Assembly: GCF_030296755.1 (NCBI RefSeq)
Contig: NZ_AP027741.1
Location: forward strand, 2,357,475 to 2,421,474
Origin: Methylophaga marina
Lineage (GTDB): Bacteria; Pseudomonadota; Gammaproteobacteria; Nitrosococcales; Methylophagaceae
Direction: 5' to 3'
Length of the DNA stretch: 64,000 nt
How positions within the stretch are numbered: the stretch's first letter is position 1; each line of letters starts with the position of its first letter. Positions 36,153-45,301 of this stretch are shown one piece after another. The position numbers and the translations under genes are program-made. Under the pieces are notes generated by a model that saw only the letters and a list, made by a program, of their open reading frames with translations, ran no database searches and had not been told where the DNA came from.

Positions 36153-38240
36153 ATGAAACGGAGCACACGATATGCCATTAGCTTGTCATTGGTCTCGCTG
36201 TATAGCGGCTTAGCTAATGCGGAGCCAGTTGAACAAGTATCTGAGTCTAGCGAAGTGATTAGTCTGGATTCATTGCGCATTTATGGCGAACCAGAGGAAA
36301 CCAAATCAGCAACAAAACTGGATTTAACCATCTTTGAAACGCCTCAGATTGTCTCGGTTATTTCACAAGATCAGATTGAAGATTTTGCCTTAAATGAGGT
36401 GAATGACTTACTGAAATATGTGCCGGGTGTGACGGTGGAGCAGGTAGAAACGGGTCGAACGTACTACACCGCACGTGGTTTTGATATCGTTAACTTTCAG
36501 TATGACGGCATTGGTGTGCCTTTTTCATATGGTTTGACACAAGGTCACGATGACACCGCGATGTATGAAAAAGTGGAGGTCATTAAAGGGGCGAGTGGTC
36601 TGATTACTGGTTTAGCTAATCCTTCGGCCACCATCAATTTTGTGCGTAAACGCCCCACTGATGAATTTCAGGCATCAGCTAAAGCCTCTTATGGTTCATG
36701 GAATACTCGTCGTGTTGATGCCGATATTTCCGGGCCTATTAATGATCGCGTTCGTGGTCGCTTAGTCGTTGCCAAAGAAAAAGGAGATTCATACCTTGAT
36801 CGCTACTCCACAGACCGTGATGTCTTTTACGGCATTGTTTCAGCAGATCTGACGGACAGCACTGAGCTAACTTTTTCTCACAGTGTGAACGACCATCATA
36901 GTGATGGTAACTCATCAGGAGCATTACCACTTTTCTATAGTGATGGCACATTGACCGATTACGATGAGTCAACCAATACGGCGCCTAGCTGGGCTCAGCA
37001 AGATGTGAAACAAACTCGAAGTTTCATCGAGTTGGAACAAAGAATAGGTGATGATTGGGCAATCAAAGCCATGTACACCCAAAACAAACAAGAAAAGCAA
37101 TGGAACTCACTGTATTTAGCCGGCAATCCTGATCCAATTACAGAGTCAGGTTTGACTGCTCAGGCCAGTGATTACAAAGCGCAGGACAAAGAAAAAATAT
37201 TTGATTTATATGTGAGCGGTAAGTTTGAGTTAGCTGGCAGAGAGCAAGAAGTGGTTGCAGGGATTAATGTCGCAGATATCCAGCTGACTGGACGTTCAGT
37301 TTATTCAAGTACATGGAATTATGATCCCATTGGTGGCAACTGGTCAGCTGGGTTGACACCAAAACCAGTATTTGATGTTTATGATGCCTCCCAACAATCT
37401 ACCGATATCGATCAAGAACAAGATTCCGCTTACTTTTCAACTCGCCTGCGACCAACTGACAGACTGTCTGTATTGCTAGGAGCACGCACCGTGAAGATTG
37501 ATCAGGATGGGATAAGTTATGGTGCACCTCAAAAAGTGTCCGATACTGAAACCGTGCCTTATGCGGGGTTAACGTATGAAGTGATTGATGGCACGATGCT
37601 TTATGGTAGCTACAGTGAAGTATTTAAAGCACAAACTTGGGTTGATGCCAGTCTGGCACCACTGGGTCCTGTAAAAGGGGAAAGCCGTGAGTTTGGTGTT
37701 AAACAGGAGTTTAATGATGGCAATGCTGTATTGACCCTTGCACGCTTTGAATCTGAACAAGAAAACTTTGGTGAATATGTGACACGTAACGTGGCAACAG
37801 GCCTGAATATTTATCGTGGTATTGAGTTACAGAGTAAAGGTTATGAGATCGAGTTATCTGGAGAGGTTATTGATCGACTGAATATGAGTGCAGGTTATAC
37901 CTATCTCAATATGGAAGATGAAAACGGTGATGACACGCGTGTGTTTATTCCAACCAAACAATTCAAGTTAGCAGCCAGCTATCAAGTGCCTCATGTTAAC
38001 GGATTAAACATAGGCGGTGGTGTTCGTTGGCAGAATGAAATTTACTATGGTGATACCGAAGTGCAGGGAAGTTATGCTTTAGTCGACTTATTTGCTCAAT
38101 ATCAACTAAATAAAAATGTCTCTTTAGCCCTCAACTTATACAACGTCGGTGATGAAAAGTACCTGGAAAGTCCTCAATGGGGACAAGCGAATTATGGGGC
38201 ACCGAGAAGTGCCATCGGTTCAGTCACCTGGACGTATTAA
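36153..38240 (+). CDS. TonB-dependent siderophore receptor
   Basis: An outer-membrane receptor of 695 residues resembling ferric-siderophore receptors of the FhuE/FoxA type. The signal peptide ends near residue 23 (SGLANA). A plug domain follows (about 55-165), with ETPQIVSVISQDQIEDF and YEKVEVIKGASGLITGLANPS. A 22-strand barrel ends in the aromatic residue typical of outer-membrane proteins (GSVTWTY). It imports ferric chelates using TonB energy. No siderophore synthesis or ABC genes are next to it; a weak Fur-like box is upstream. Confidence 0.93.
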   Translation: MKRSTRYAISLSLVSLYSGLANAEPVEQVSESSEVISLDSLRIYGEPEETKSATKLDLTIFETPQIVSVISQDQIEDFALNEVNDLLKYVPGVTVEQVETGRTYYTARGFDIVNFQYDGIGVPFSYGLTQGHDDTAMYEKVEVIKGASGLITGLANPSATINFVRKRPTDEFQASAKASYGSWNTRRVDADISGPINDRVRGRLVVAKEKGDSYLDRYSTDRDVFYGIVSADLTDSTELTFSHSVNDHHSDGNSSGALPLFYSDGTLTDYDESTNTAPSWAQQDVKQTRSFIELEQRIGDDWAIKAMYTQNKQEKQWNSLYLAGNPDPITESGLTAQASDYKAQDKEKIFDLYVSGKFELAGREQEVVAGINVADIQLTGRSVYSSTWNYDPIGGNWSAGLTPKPVFDVYDASQQSTDIDQEQDSAYFSTRLRPTDRLSVLLGARTVKIDQDGISYGAPQKVSDTETVPYAGLTYEVIDGTMLYGSYSEVFKAQTWVDASLAPLGPVKGESREFGVKQEFNDGNAVLTLARFESEQENFGEYVTRNVATGLNIYRGIELQSKGYEIELSGEVIDRLNMSAGYTYLNMEDENGDDTRVFIPTKQFKLAASYQVPHVNGLNIGGGVRWQNEIYYGDTEVQGSYALVDLFAQYQLNKNVSLALNLYNVGDEKYLESPQWGQANYGAPRSAIGSVTWTY

Positions 38241-38244
38241 TCTT

Positions 38245-38275
38245 TAAAAACAGGGCATCATTTGATGCCCTGTTT
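38245..38275. terminator. Bidirectional terminator between TonB receptor and msrBA genes
   Basis: A perfect 13-pair stem, AAACAGGGCATCA / TGATGCCCTGTTT, with flanking A and T runs lies between the convergent genes, seven bases after the receptor stop. Confidence 0.88.
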
Positions 38276-38287
38276 GATTGAGGCGGT

Positions 38288-39256
38288 TTATTTTTTCAAC
38301 TTCCAGTCTTTACGAATCCAATGACAGGTATAGCCATTGGGGTAATGTTGTAAATAGTCCTGATGTTCGGGTTCGGCTTCGTAAAATGGACCGGCTTTAG
38401 TGACTTCGGTGGTGATAGGGCCGGGGAGAATGCCGCTGGCATCCAGTTCTTTTATTAACTCATCAGCGACTTTGGCTTGTTCACTGTTTTCCACAAAAAT
38501 AGCCGAGCGATAACTGTCACCGATATCATTTCCTTGGCGGTTTTTGGTGGTGGCGTCATGCACCATAAAGAAAAACTCCAGGATGTCACGGTAGCTGGTT
38601 TGTGAAGAATCAAACATCACTTCAATCGCCTCAGCATGACCAGTATCGCCTTGTTTTACATCTTTATAAGTGACATCAGGCACATGACCGCCAGTGTAGC
38701 CAACACGGGTATTAATCACGCCGGGTTGGTGACGGAACAGTTCTTCCATTCCCCAGAAACAACCACCGGCTAAGATGGCAGTTTCAATGGTGTCGGTGTC
38801 CGTCGATTCATCATGATCAAATAAGGGCAGATAGTCACCATAGCCCTCTGCTGCGAGCTGGTCTTGTGGGATAAACCGCAAGCTGGCCGAGTTAATACAG
38901 TAACGCAAACCTCCATGTTCCTCTGGCCCATCAGGGAAGACATGACCCAGGTGCGAGTCACCATATTTTGAACGCACTTCGGTTCTGACCATGCCTAGCG
39001 TGTCATCACTATGCTCAGTGATATTGTTGGCATCGAGTGGGCGGGTAAAACTAGGCCAGCCAGACATCGAGTCGTATTTATCTAACGAGGTAAATAAAGG
39101 CTCGCCAGACACTACATCTACATATAAACCCGGTTCTTTATTATCCCAATAGGCATTGTTAAAAGGGGGCTCGGTGCCACATTGCTGAGTGACGTGATAT
39201 TGCAGTTCATCAAGCTCAGAAATGGCCGCGTCATTTTTATGGTATATCTTCGTCAT
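38288..39256 (-). CDS. msrBA: Bifunctional methionine sulfoxide reductase MsrB-MsrA
   Basis: A fusion of both methionine sulfoxide reductases in the order B then A. From the ATG at 39256 (AAAGG before it) the protein has 322 residues. The MsrB part (about 1-140) contains [20 protein letters not shown] and the catalytic [11 protein letters not shown]. The MsrA part (about 155-315) contains the catalytic GGCFWGMEE and GYTGG. Together they repair both S and R sulfoxides. No signal peptide is visible, so it should act in the cytoplasm. The zinc CxxC pairs found in some MsrB proteins are absent. Confidence 0.93.
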   Translation of the reverse strand: MTKIYHKNDAAISELDELQYHVTQQCGTEPPFNNAYWDNKEPGLYVDVVSGEPLFTSLDKYDSMSGWPSFTRPLDANNITEHSDDTLGMVRTEVRSKYGDSHLGHVFPDGPEEHGGLRYCINSASLRFIPQDQLAAEGYGDYLPLFDHDESTDTDTIETAILAGGCFWGMEELFRHQPGVINTRVGYTGGHVPDVTYKDVKQGDTGHAEAIEVMFDSSQTSYRDILEFFFMVHDATTKNRQGNDIGDSYRSAIFVENSEQAKVADELIKELDASGILPGPITTEVTKAGPFYEAEPEHQDYLQHYPNGYTCHWIRKDWKLKK

Positions 39257-39326
39257 ATTCATCCTTTGATTGTTATGCTCTGCGTGTATTGACACATAAA
39301 TGTTGTGAAAGTGGCATAAACAAAAT

Positions 39327-40154
39327 TTACTTGAACGTGTTTATTTCCATTAACAACTCCGGCCAGTGTTCCGCCCAGCAACAGTGATGAGTCATGCCAG
39401 TAATCACTCTGACTTCAGGCTGTTGCGCGTCAGGAAAATGTTGCTGATACGATCTGGCAACTGCCTCAGGCATGATCTTGTCTTCACTACCAACAAAGTG
39501 AATTTGTGGCACATCGGTGAGTTTTTGCCACGCATCTGCCGGGTTGAGTGAGTCTGTTAACGCTGAAATATGCTGCATTTCTGTCCAGGCTGTTGTATCA
39601 AGATTACCTGTCACGGTGACCAGTTGGTCGACATCATTTCGTTCAGCTGCCAAGAGAGTAGCGATGGCACCACCACCTGAGTAACCAATTAGGCGTAGCG
39701 ATGAAGCCTGAAACTGATTTTTGAGTTCAGTCACAGCTTGATTCATGGATTCTACAACCTCGGTTGAAAATCGAGCTGAGGTCCATAGCTTTTTGTCACA
39801 ACGGTCTGACTTCACATACTGACAAGGGCGAGCCAGATAGACCGCTTGTTTATCTTGAACTGCGAGTTTGAGTACCAGCGGATCGACCGGGGTGGGATCA
39901 GAAGATATTTTTCGACGATTTAACCAGGCTAAACCATCACCTTCGATATAAATTGTTAAACGTTTTGATGGTTTGCTGTTTTTAGGACCAAAGCTTTGCA
40001 ACTGAAATGAAGACGTGGTGAGGATTTGTGATTGCCAGCCCTGGCTGTTAGCCAAGTGTAATGCCTTATCCGAGCGGTTTTGTGTCGTCGGTATCGAGGA
40101 GCATGCCTGAAGCAGCAATAAAAAAGTGAACCAAACAATATGTCGAGAATTCAA
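39327..40154 (-). CDS. Alpha/beta-hydrolase lipoprotein
   Basis: A 275-residue lipoprotein (lipobox LLQAC, Cys18) with an alpha/beta-hydrolase fold. The nucleophile elbow is GYSGGGA (about 158-164). A likely acid lies in VGSEDKIMP and the catalytic His in GMTHHCCW. The oxyanion region is YIEGDGLAW. Substrate unknown; it could be an esterase or lipase facing the periplasm. It stands alone, 71 bases upstream of the msrBA start on the same strand. Confidence 0.8.
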   Translation of the reverse strand: MNSRHIVWFTFLLLLQACSSIPTTQNRSDKALHLANSQGWQSQILTTSSFQLQSFGPKNSKPSKRLTIYIEGDGLAWLNRRKISSDPTPVDPLVLKLAVQDKQAVYLARPCQYVKSDRCDKKLWTSARFSTEVVESMNQAVTELKNQFQASSLRLIGYSGGGAIATLLAAERNDVDQLVTVTGNLDTTAWTEMQHISALTDSLNPADAWQKLTDVPQIHFVGSEDKIMPEAVARSYQQHFPDAQQPEVRVITGMTHHCCWAEHWPELLMEINTFK

Positions 40155-40253
40155 AACTGGCCTCTTTCTGACACTGAAATAGTGAGTGAGACACTAACAT
40201 ACCTAATCAGAATGGTGGTTGCTTTAACAAGCGTTTTATCAGCTCAAAAATAA

Positions 40254-40303
40254 TTTAGGGCCAGTGCATTCACGCCATATTAAGTGTTTACACTGACCCT
40301 AAA
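40254..40303. terminator. Imperfect inverted repeat after the VPLPA protein gene
   Basis: TTTAGGGCCAGTG and CACTGACCCTAAA pair with one mismatch around a loop of about 24 bases. It follows the minus-strand VPLPA gene (stop at 40329) and precedes the hydrolase gene start region. The flanking A/T runs suit a terminator, but the loop is long. Confidence 0.5.
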
Positions 40304-40328
40304 CTCAGGTCTTTAAATGACATCCAAA

Positions 40329-41813
40329 TTAGGCTGCTTTAGCACCTCTCAGACGTGAGCGGCCAGCCCACATACCTACTAAACCAAAAGCAAACAGAGG
40401 CAGTGCTGCTGGTAATGGTACGGCGCTTGGGTTAGAGAACTGGCTAGCAAGATACTCAGTAGAGAACATGCCATCACCACCGAAGCCCCATGATGAGAAG
40501 TTTTTGAACTTGCCTGATAACAGTTCGCCACTATCCACACCTAATGATAAGTAGACGAGGGCATCTGAAATCTCAAATGACAAAATATCTGACAGCTCGA
40601 AATCATTGAAGAAAATGCTGTTGATACCTTCACCACCGTCAAAAATGCCTGTGCTTAATAAGCCTGATGTGGAAGTCAGTCCATCAACAACGACTTTATC
40701 GTCACCACCACCAAATATCACATCGCCTGCAATTTCACTGTTGCCAGTCAGTGTCAGGCTGCTGTTGCCTTGGTTTGGCGCAAATTGGATAGCGGTGCCT
40801 GAGCGACCGACTAAAGTGCCACTGTTTGTTACCGTCACTTCAGATGTAGCGGCTTCGTCTGCACCAATAGCGTGGACACCTTCGATGTAACCTTCATTGA
40901 CGATAGTCAGGGGACCTGCGACACGGTCATCACCTTTGGTCGGTTCGAATAAAGGATCGATGTCGATGCCGTTGCCACCATTGAGTGAGTCACTGGCTGT
41001 GCCGGTAGAAACGATGACGCCTGTAGCATGGTTATGTACTTTACCTTCGTCAATATCAATACCGTCGTCCGTGCCCAGAATGACACCGTAGTTATCTGCT
41101 GTACCACCGGCAAACTGCACACCGTCTTCATCATCCGTCGCACCAGCATTTGTCCATGTTTGAGTGCCTGCATCCCATGACAAACCATTCAGAGCGATAG
41201 TGCCGTGATTTTCAAGTGTGAAGTCTTCACGTGCTTCGATGACTTCTTCATCACCACGTAATGTGCCGAAGTTCACGACTGTTGTGCCTGGACCACGGCT
41301 TTGAATAGCACGTCCCTTTTCACTTTCAATAAGGCCGTAATTGGTGATGCTGGCATTTTCCAATTCGGCATCGTTATCTAATCTGACGGCCTGATTCTCA
41401 GCTGAAATAATGCCTGTTTCACGGTTAATTAAAGTGAAGTTGTCAGCATCGTCTTGTAGACGAATGCCACGGTCACCACCAATAATGGTGCCTGAGTTAT
41501 CAACGGTCAGATTGGCGCCTTTACCGCGAATCGCATCATCATCGCCGCTTTCGATAAGGCCATAATTGACGATAGATTGGTTTGCACCTTCCAGTTGCAC
41601 TGGACGATCATTGGCATCAACCAGCTCTACACCGTTTTCAACGGTCACAGATAAATTGTCGCGGTCGTCATCAATATTATTGCTGTCTGTCGCAGTACAT
41701 AGCAGAGTGGGTGAGCCGCTTGTGCCACCTTCAACACAATCCGCCGCCATAGCCGGTGCGTTGTAGAGTGCTGCTAGCATCGAAACAAAAAGTAGTTTAT
41801 GTGTATTTTTCAC
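40329..41813 (-). CDS. VPLPA-CTERM beta-helix surface protein
   Basis: A secreted protein of 494 residues read from GTG at 41813, with a GGAGG ribosome site. After a signal peptide (about 1-23), residues 60-380 consist of many short repeats of the type N-x-G-x-I, predicted to wind as a right-handed beta-helix. The sequence is acidic (DDGIDIDEG, GGGDDKVVVDG). The C-terminus (about 465-494), VPLPAALPLFAFGLVGMW plus a basic tail, is a VPLPA-type sorting signal for exosortase. Probably an adhesin-like or matrix protein at the surface; no autotransporter barrel is present. Confidence 0.85.
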   Translation of the reverse strand: MKNTHKLLFVSMLAALYNAPAMAADCVEGGTSGSPTLLCTATDSNNIDDDRDNLSVTVENGVELVDANDRPVQLEGANQSIVNYGLIESGDDDAIRGKGANLTVDNSGTIIGGDRGIRLQDDADNFTLINRETGIISAENQAVRLDNDAELENASITNYGLIESEKGRAIQSRGPGTTVVNFGTLRGDEEVIEAREDFTLENHGTIALNGLSWDAGTQTWTNAGATDDEDGVQFAGGTADNYGVILGTDDGIDIDEGKVHNHATGVIVSTGTASDSLNGGNGIDIDPLFEPTKGDDRVAGPLTIVNEGYIEGVHAIGADEAATSEVTVTNSGTLVGRSGTAIQFAPNQGNSSLTLTGNSEIAGDVIFGGGDDKVVVDGLTSTSGLLSTGIFDGGEGINSIFFNDFELSDILSFEISDALVYLSLGVDSGELLSGKFKNFSSWGFGGDGMFSTEYLASQFSNPSAVPLPAALPLFAFGLVGMWAGRSRLRGAKAA

Positions 41814-42074
41814 GTTACCTCCAGGTCAGATAATGGATATCGATGGCTAGAGTAGTGATGCTTTATGACAATGTTATGAATTTTGGAATTAATGTGAGTT
41901 ATGACACAAATGAGAAAAATAAAATATGCTAGCGAATATAAATTTTAAGTGTGTATCAATGATGCTTTTGTCGAAAACAATACGATAAGACCAAGTTAAG
42001 CAAAGAATCAGAAAAGCAGTTTGTTTCAACTGCAACATCCCGTAATATGTGGCTTTTGACGTGAAGGAATCCAC

Positions 42075-42791
42075 ATGCTGAAGATTGTGTACAGTAATGA
42101 CAGCAGACATCTTGCTGCCTGGCTTGCTGAACAACTTCAGTCTGAACCCCTCAGCCCGTTTGAGCAGGAAAATATTATTGTGCAAAGTAACGAGCTGGCG
42201 CGCTGGTTGTCGTTATTTATCGCCAATGAACAAGGCATTGCTGCCAATACCGAGTTCCCTTTTCCTTCGGCCTATATCTGGCGTTTGTTTCGGCAAATCT
42301 GGCCCGATATTCCTTTACATTCTCCCTATGCTAAAGCGCCGATTAGCTGGCGTTTATTTGCCATGCTGCCTGAGTTAGCCAATGAGCCCGAGTTTGAGGC
42401 GATTGCAGCGTACTTAGGTGAACAAGCCGATGAGTTAAAGCGTTTCCAGTTAGCCGAACGGTTGGCCGATACCTATGACCAATATCTGATGTATCGACCG
42501 GACTGGATAGCTGAGTGGGAGCAGGGAGAAAGCGCAAACTGGCAAGGGCATCTATGGCAGAAAATAACGGCTGACGATGCTGAACCCATGCATCGGGCCA
42601 GATTGTTAAACCAGCTCAATCAGCTTTTACAAACAGCCACAGAAAAGCCTGCAGGTCTGCCAGAACGACTCAGTATTTTTGGTATTTCTTCGCTGCCACC
42701 TGTCTATTTACAGACCTTTGCCCTGATGGCGAAGTTTGTCGATATCACCTTGTTTTATTTATCACCCAGTCAGCATTATTGGGGGATTTGA
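42075..42791 (+). CDS. recC: RecC, N-terminal fragment (frameshifted)
   Basis: The first 238 codons of recC, the Chi-recognition and structural subunit of the RecBCD helicase-nuclease. It opens MLKIVYSNDSRHLAAWLAEQ and runs in good register with the family to SPSQHYWG. There the frame breaks: the sequence has five G residues at 42781-42785 where six would continue YWGDLIDP. The remainder is encoded in the next frame from 42779. Together the parts would give about 1075 residues, normal for RecC. The break may be a sequencing error in the G run, or a real mutation. Confidence 0.85.
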   Translation: MLKIVYSNDSRHLAAWLAEQLQSEPLSPFEQENIIVQSNELARWLSLFIANEQGIAANTEFPFPSAYIWRLFRQIWPDIPLHSPYAKAPISWRLFAMLPELANEPEFEAIAAYLGEQADELKRFQLAERLADTYDQYLMYRPDWIAEWEQGESANWQGHLWQKITADDAEPMHRARLLNQLNQLLQTATEKPAGLPERLSIFGISSLPPVYLQTFALMAKFVDITLFYLSPSQHYWGI

Positions 42792-45301
42792 TCGACCCCA
42801 AACAGCAACAACGTCAGCAGTTGGAATTGATGCTGGACGACCCCGAACCAGAATTGAATGCGGATGTGGGTCACCCTTTATTGGCAAGCTTAGGCAAACA
42901 AGGTCAGGAGTTTTTTCGCCAATGTCAGGACTTGCCTCATGAAGCTGAGACCTGTTTTGTTGAGCCCATACCAGACACCATGCTTGGCATGTTGAAAAGC
43001 GATATGTTTGAGCTGGAGGTCGGTGAGCAGCAAGTGGCGAGTGCTGACGATAACTCTATTCTGATTCAGGTCTGTCATAGCCCGATGCGGGAAATGGAAA
43101 TTTTGCAGGATCAATTGCTGGCTTTATTTGAACAGCACCCTGATTTATCACCCACCGATATTGTGGTGATGACGCCGGATATTGATGTGTATGCACCGTG
43201 GATTGAAGCTGTATTCGGAGCAGCTGATCCTGCCCACGCTATTCCCTTTAGTATTGCTGATAGCAGCGGCCAGCAGGAGAGTATTTTACTCAACGCCTGG
43301 TTTAGTATTCTGGCTTTGCCACAGTCGCGGTTTGATGTGGAAAGTGTGTTGGCATTACTGGAATGTCCTGCCATCCAGCAACGGTTCCAGCTCGATGAAA
43401 ATGCCTTATTATGGCTGCGGGAATGGTGTCAGCAAACCCGAATTCGGTGGGGCCATGATGCCAAAGATAAAATGGCATTGGATTTACCTGCTAATGACGC
43501 TAACACCTGGCGTGCCGGATTAGACCGTTTATTACTCGGCTATGCGATGCCGCTGACAGAGCAGGGTGAGCCATGGCGTTTGTTTGACGGCCAACTGGCG
43601 ATGGATGGCATTAGTGGCGATAAAGCCAGAATTGTGGCATCAGTTTCGCAGTTTATTGCGGCACTGGATAACTGGCGACAATGGTTAGCTCAGCCTCGTA
43701 CACCACAGGATTGGCAACAGCAGCTTAATCTGTGCCTGGATAGTTTTTTTGATGCCGAACATCTGGATGATCCACTGGCAGAACGCGAGCTGATTTCTAT
43801 TCGTACCCAGCTCGATCGTATGATTGAAAGTACTGAACTGGCCGGATTTGATGAGCCACTTGGCATCAACGTGATCTTAAGCTGGCAGCAATCTCACCTG
43901 GAACCGTTGGATAACAGTCATCGTTTTATGGGACATGGTGTCACCTTCTGCGGCATGGTGCCGATGCGTAGCATACCTTTTGATGTGGTCTGCCTGATTG
44001 GAATGAACGATGATGTTTTCCCACGCCGTCAACCGAGTTTGGGATTTGATTTACTGGCACATCATCATCGTGAAGGTGATCGTTCTCGCCGTGATGATGA
44101 TCGGTATCTGTTCCTCGAAGCTTTATTATCAGCTCAGCAAACACTTTATATCAGTTATATCGGTGCCAGCATTACTGATAATGCCGAGATTCCACCATCT
44201 GTGTTGATTAGTGATTTACTGGATTATCTGGACGAGCGGTTTATCGATGAGCATGGCCAGTCGGTAATAAATCAGTTAGTGACTCACCACCCATTACAGG
44301 CATTTAGCCGTCGTTATTTTGATCCGCAACATAACAAACTGTTTAGTTTTAATGCCTTGCAATGTCCGGTTTCTCAGGCAATAACAGCACCTCAAGACTG
44401 GTTTGCAGAGCCGTTGCCAGAAGCGGATGAGTCATGGCGTGATATTAATTTGATGCAACTGAATCAGTTTTTTATGCATCCGGCCCGGTTTCTTTGCCGT
44501 GAACGACTGGGTGTCAGATTGGAACTGGATGAAGATGAACTCAGCAGTCGGGAACCCTTTGAATTAAATGGGCTGGAAGTCTGGCAACTGCGGCAGTGGT
44601 TATTAGAAAACAAACTGAGTGACACGCCTGATCTGAATATCTCTGAGCTGGTGCAGGCAACGGGCATGTTACCGCAAGGTGAGTTTGGTGATGAGTGGTT
44701 GCAACAAGAGGAGCAGAAAGTCGAAGCGTTTCTTGATTCTTTAACGCCATATTTAACTGAGCAGCGTCTTCCTGCTGTGCCATTTGAATTAGAGATTGGC
44801 AAATTCACGCTAAGTGGTCAGCTCGATAAGCTGAGTTCATCAGGATTATTACGATACCGTTTATCACGTAAAAAAGGCCGCGATCTGATTAACGGCTGGT
44901 TGGAGCATTTGATTCTCAATATTGTTAAACCCGAAGGCGTCACACTGGAAACACAACTGGTGTTTGAAGACGAAGAGATTACCTTTACCCCAGTCATCGA
45001 TGCTCAGTTTTTATTAGAACATTATCTGAACTTATATTGGCAAGGCTGTCAGCAACCACTGCCTTTGTTTGATAAAACCAGTCTGGCTTATGCCAAACAG
45101 GCCTTGAGTGACAAACCGGAAAAAGCCCAGAAAGCCGCTGAACGAACCTGGTCTCCAGCCGGTGAATTTGTGATGGCTGAGCAGGATGATGCCTATTATC
45201 AATGCTGTTTTCCTGCTAATCCTCTGGATGAACGCTTTGCCGAAATTGCTTTGCAAGTGTACGAGCCGATTCAACAACACATTGAGGGAGGGCAATTATG
45301 A
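42779..45301 (+). CDS. recC: RecC, main C-terminal fragment (frameshifted)
   Basis: The remaining 840 codons of recC. The first residues after the break (DLIDPKQQQRQQ, then DVGHPLLASLGKQGQEF) continue the family sequence directly. The helicase-like and nuclease-like inactive domains follow, including FCGMVPMRSIPFDVVCLIGMND. The ATG at 42779 overlaps the end of the first fragment but has no ribosome site, so independent translation is unlikely. The stop overlaps the recB start by four bases. If the frameshift is real, Chi-dependent recombination would be lost or depend on slippage at the G run. Confidence 0.85.
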   Translation: MGDLIDPKQQQRQQLELMLDDPEPELNADVGHPLLASLGKQGQEFFRQCQDLPHEAETCFVEPIPDTMLGMLKSDMFELEVGEQQVASADDNSILIQVCHSPMREMEILQDQLLALFEQHPDLSPTDIVVMTPDIDVYAPWIEAVFGAADPAHAIPFSIADSSGQQESILLNAWFSILALPQSRFDVESVLALLECPAIQQRFQLDENALLWLREWCQQTRIRWGHDAKDKMALDLPANDANTWRAGLDRLLLGYAMPLTEQGEPWRLFDGQLAMDGISGDKARIVASVSQFIAALDNWRQWLAQPRTPQDWQQQLNLCLDSFFDAEHLDDPLAERELISIRTQLDRMIESTELAGFDEPLGINVILSWQQSHLEPLDNSHRFMGHGVTFCGMVPMRSIPFDVVCLIGMNDDVFPRRQPSLGFDLLAHHHREGDRSRRDDDRYLFLEALLSAQQTLYISYIGASITDNAEIPPSVLISDLLDYLDERFIDEHGQSVINQLVTHHPLQAFSRRYFDPQHNKLFSFNALQCPVSQAITAPQDWFAEPLPEADESWRDINLMQLNQFFMHPARFLCRERLGVRLELDEDELSSREPFELNGLEVWQLRQWLLENKLSDTPDLNISELVQATGMLPQGEFGDEWLQQEEQKVEAFLDSLTPYLTEQRLPAVPFELEIGKFTLSGQLDKLSSSGLLRYRLSRKKGRDLINGWLEHLILNIVKPEGVTLETQLVFEDEEITFTPVIDAQFLLEHYLNLYWQGCQQPLPLFDKTSLAYAKQALSDKPEKAQKAAERTWSPAGEFVMAEQDDAYYQCCFPANPLDERFAEIALQVYEPIQQHIEGGQL

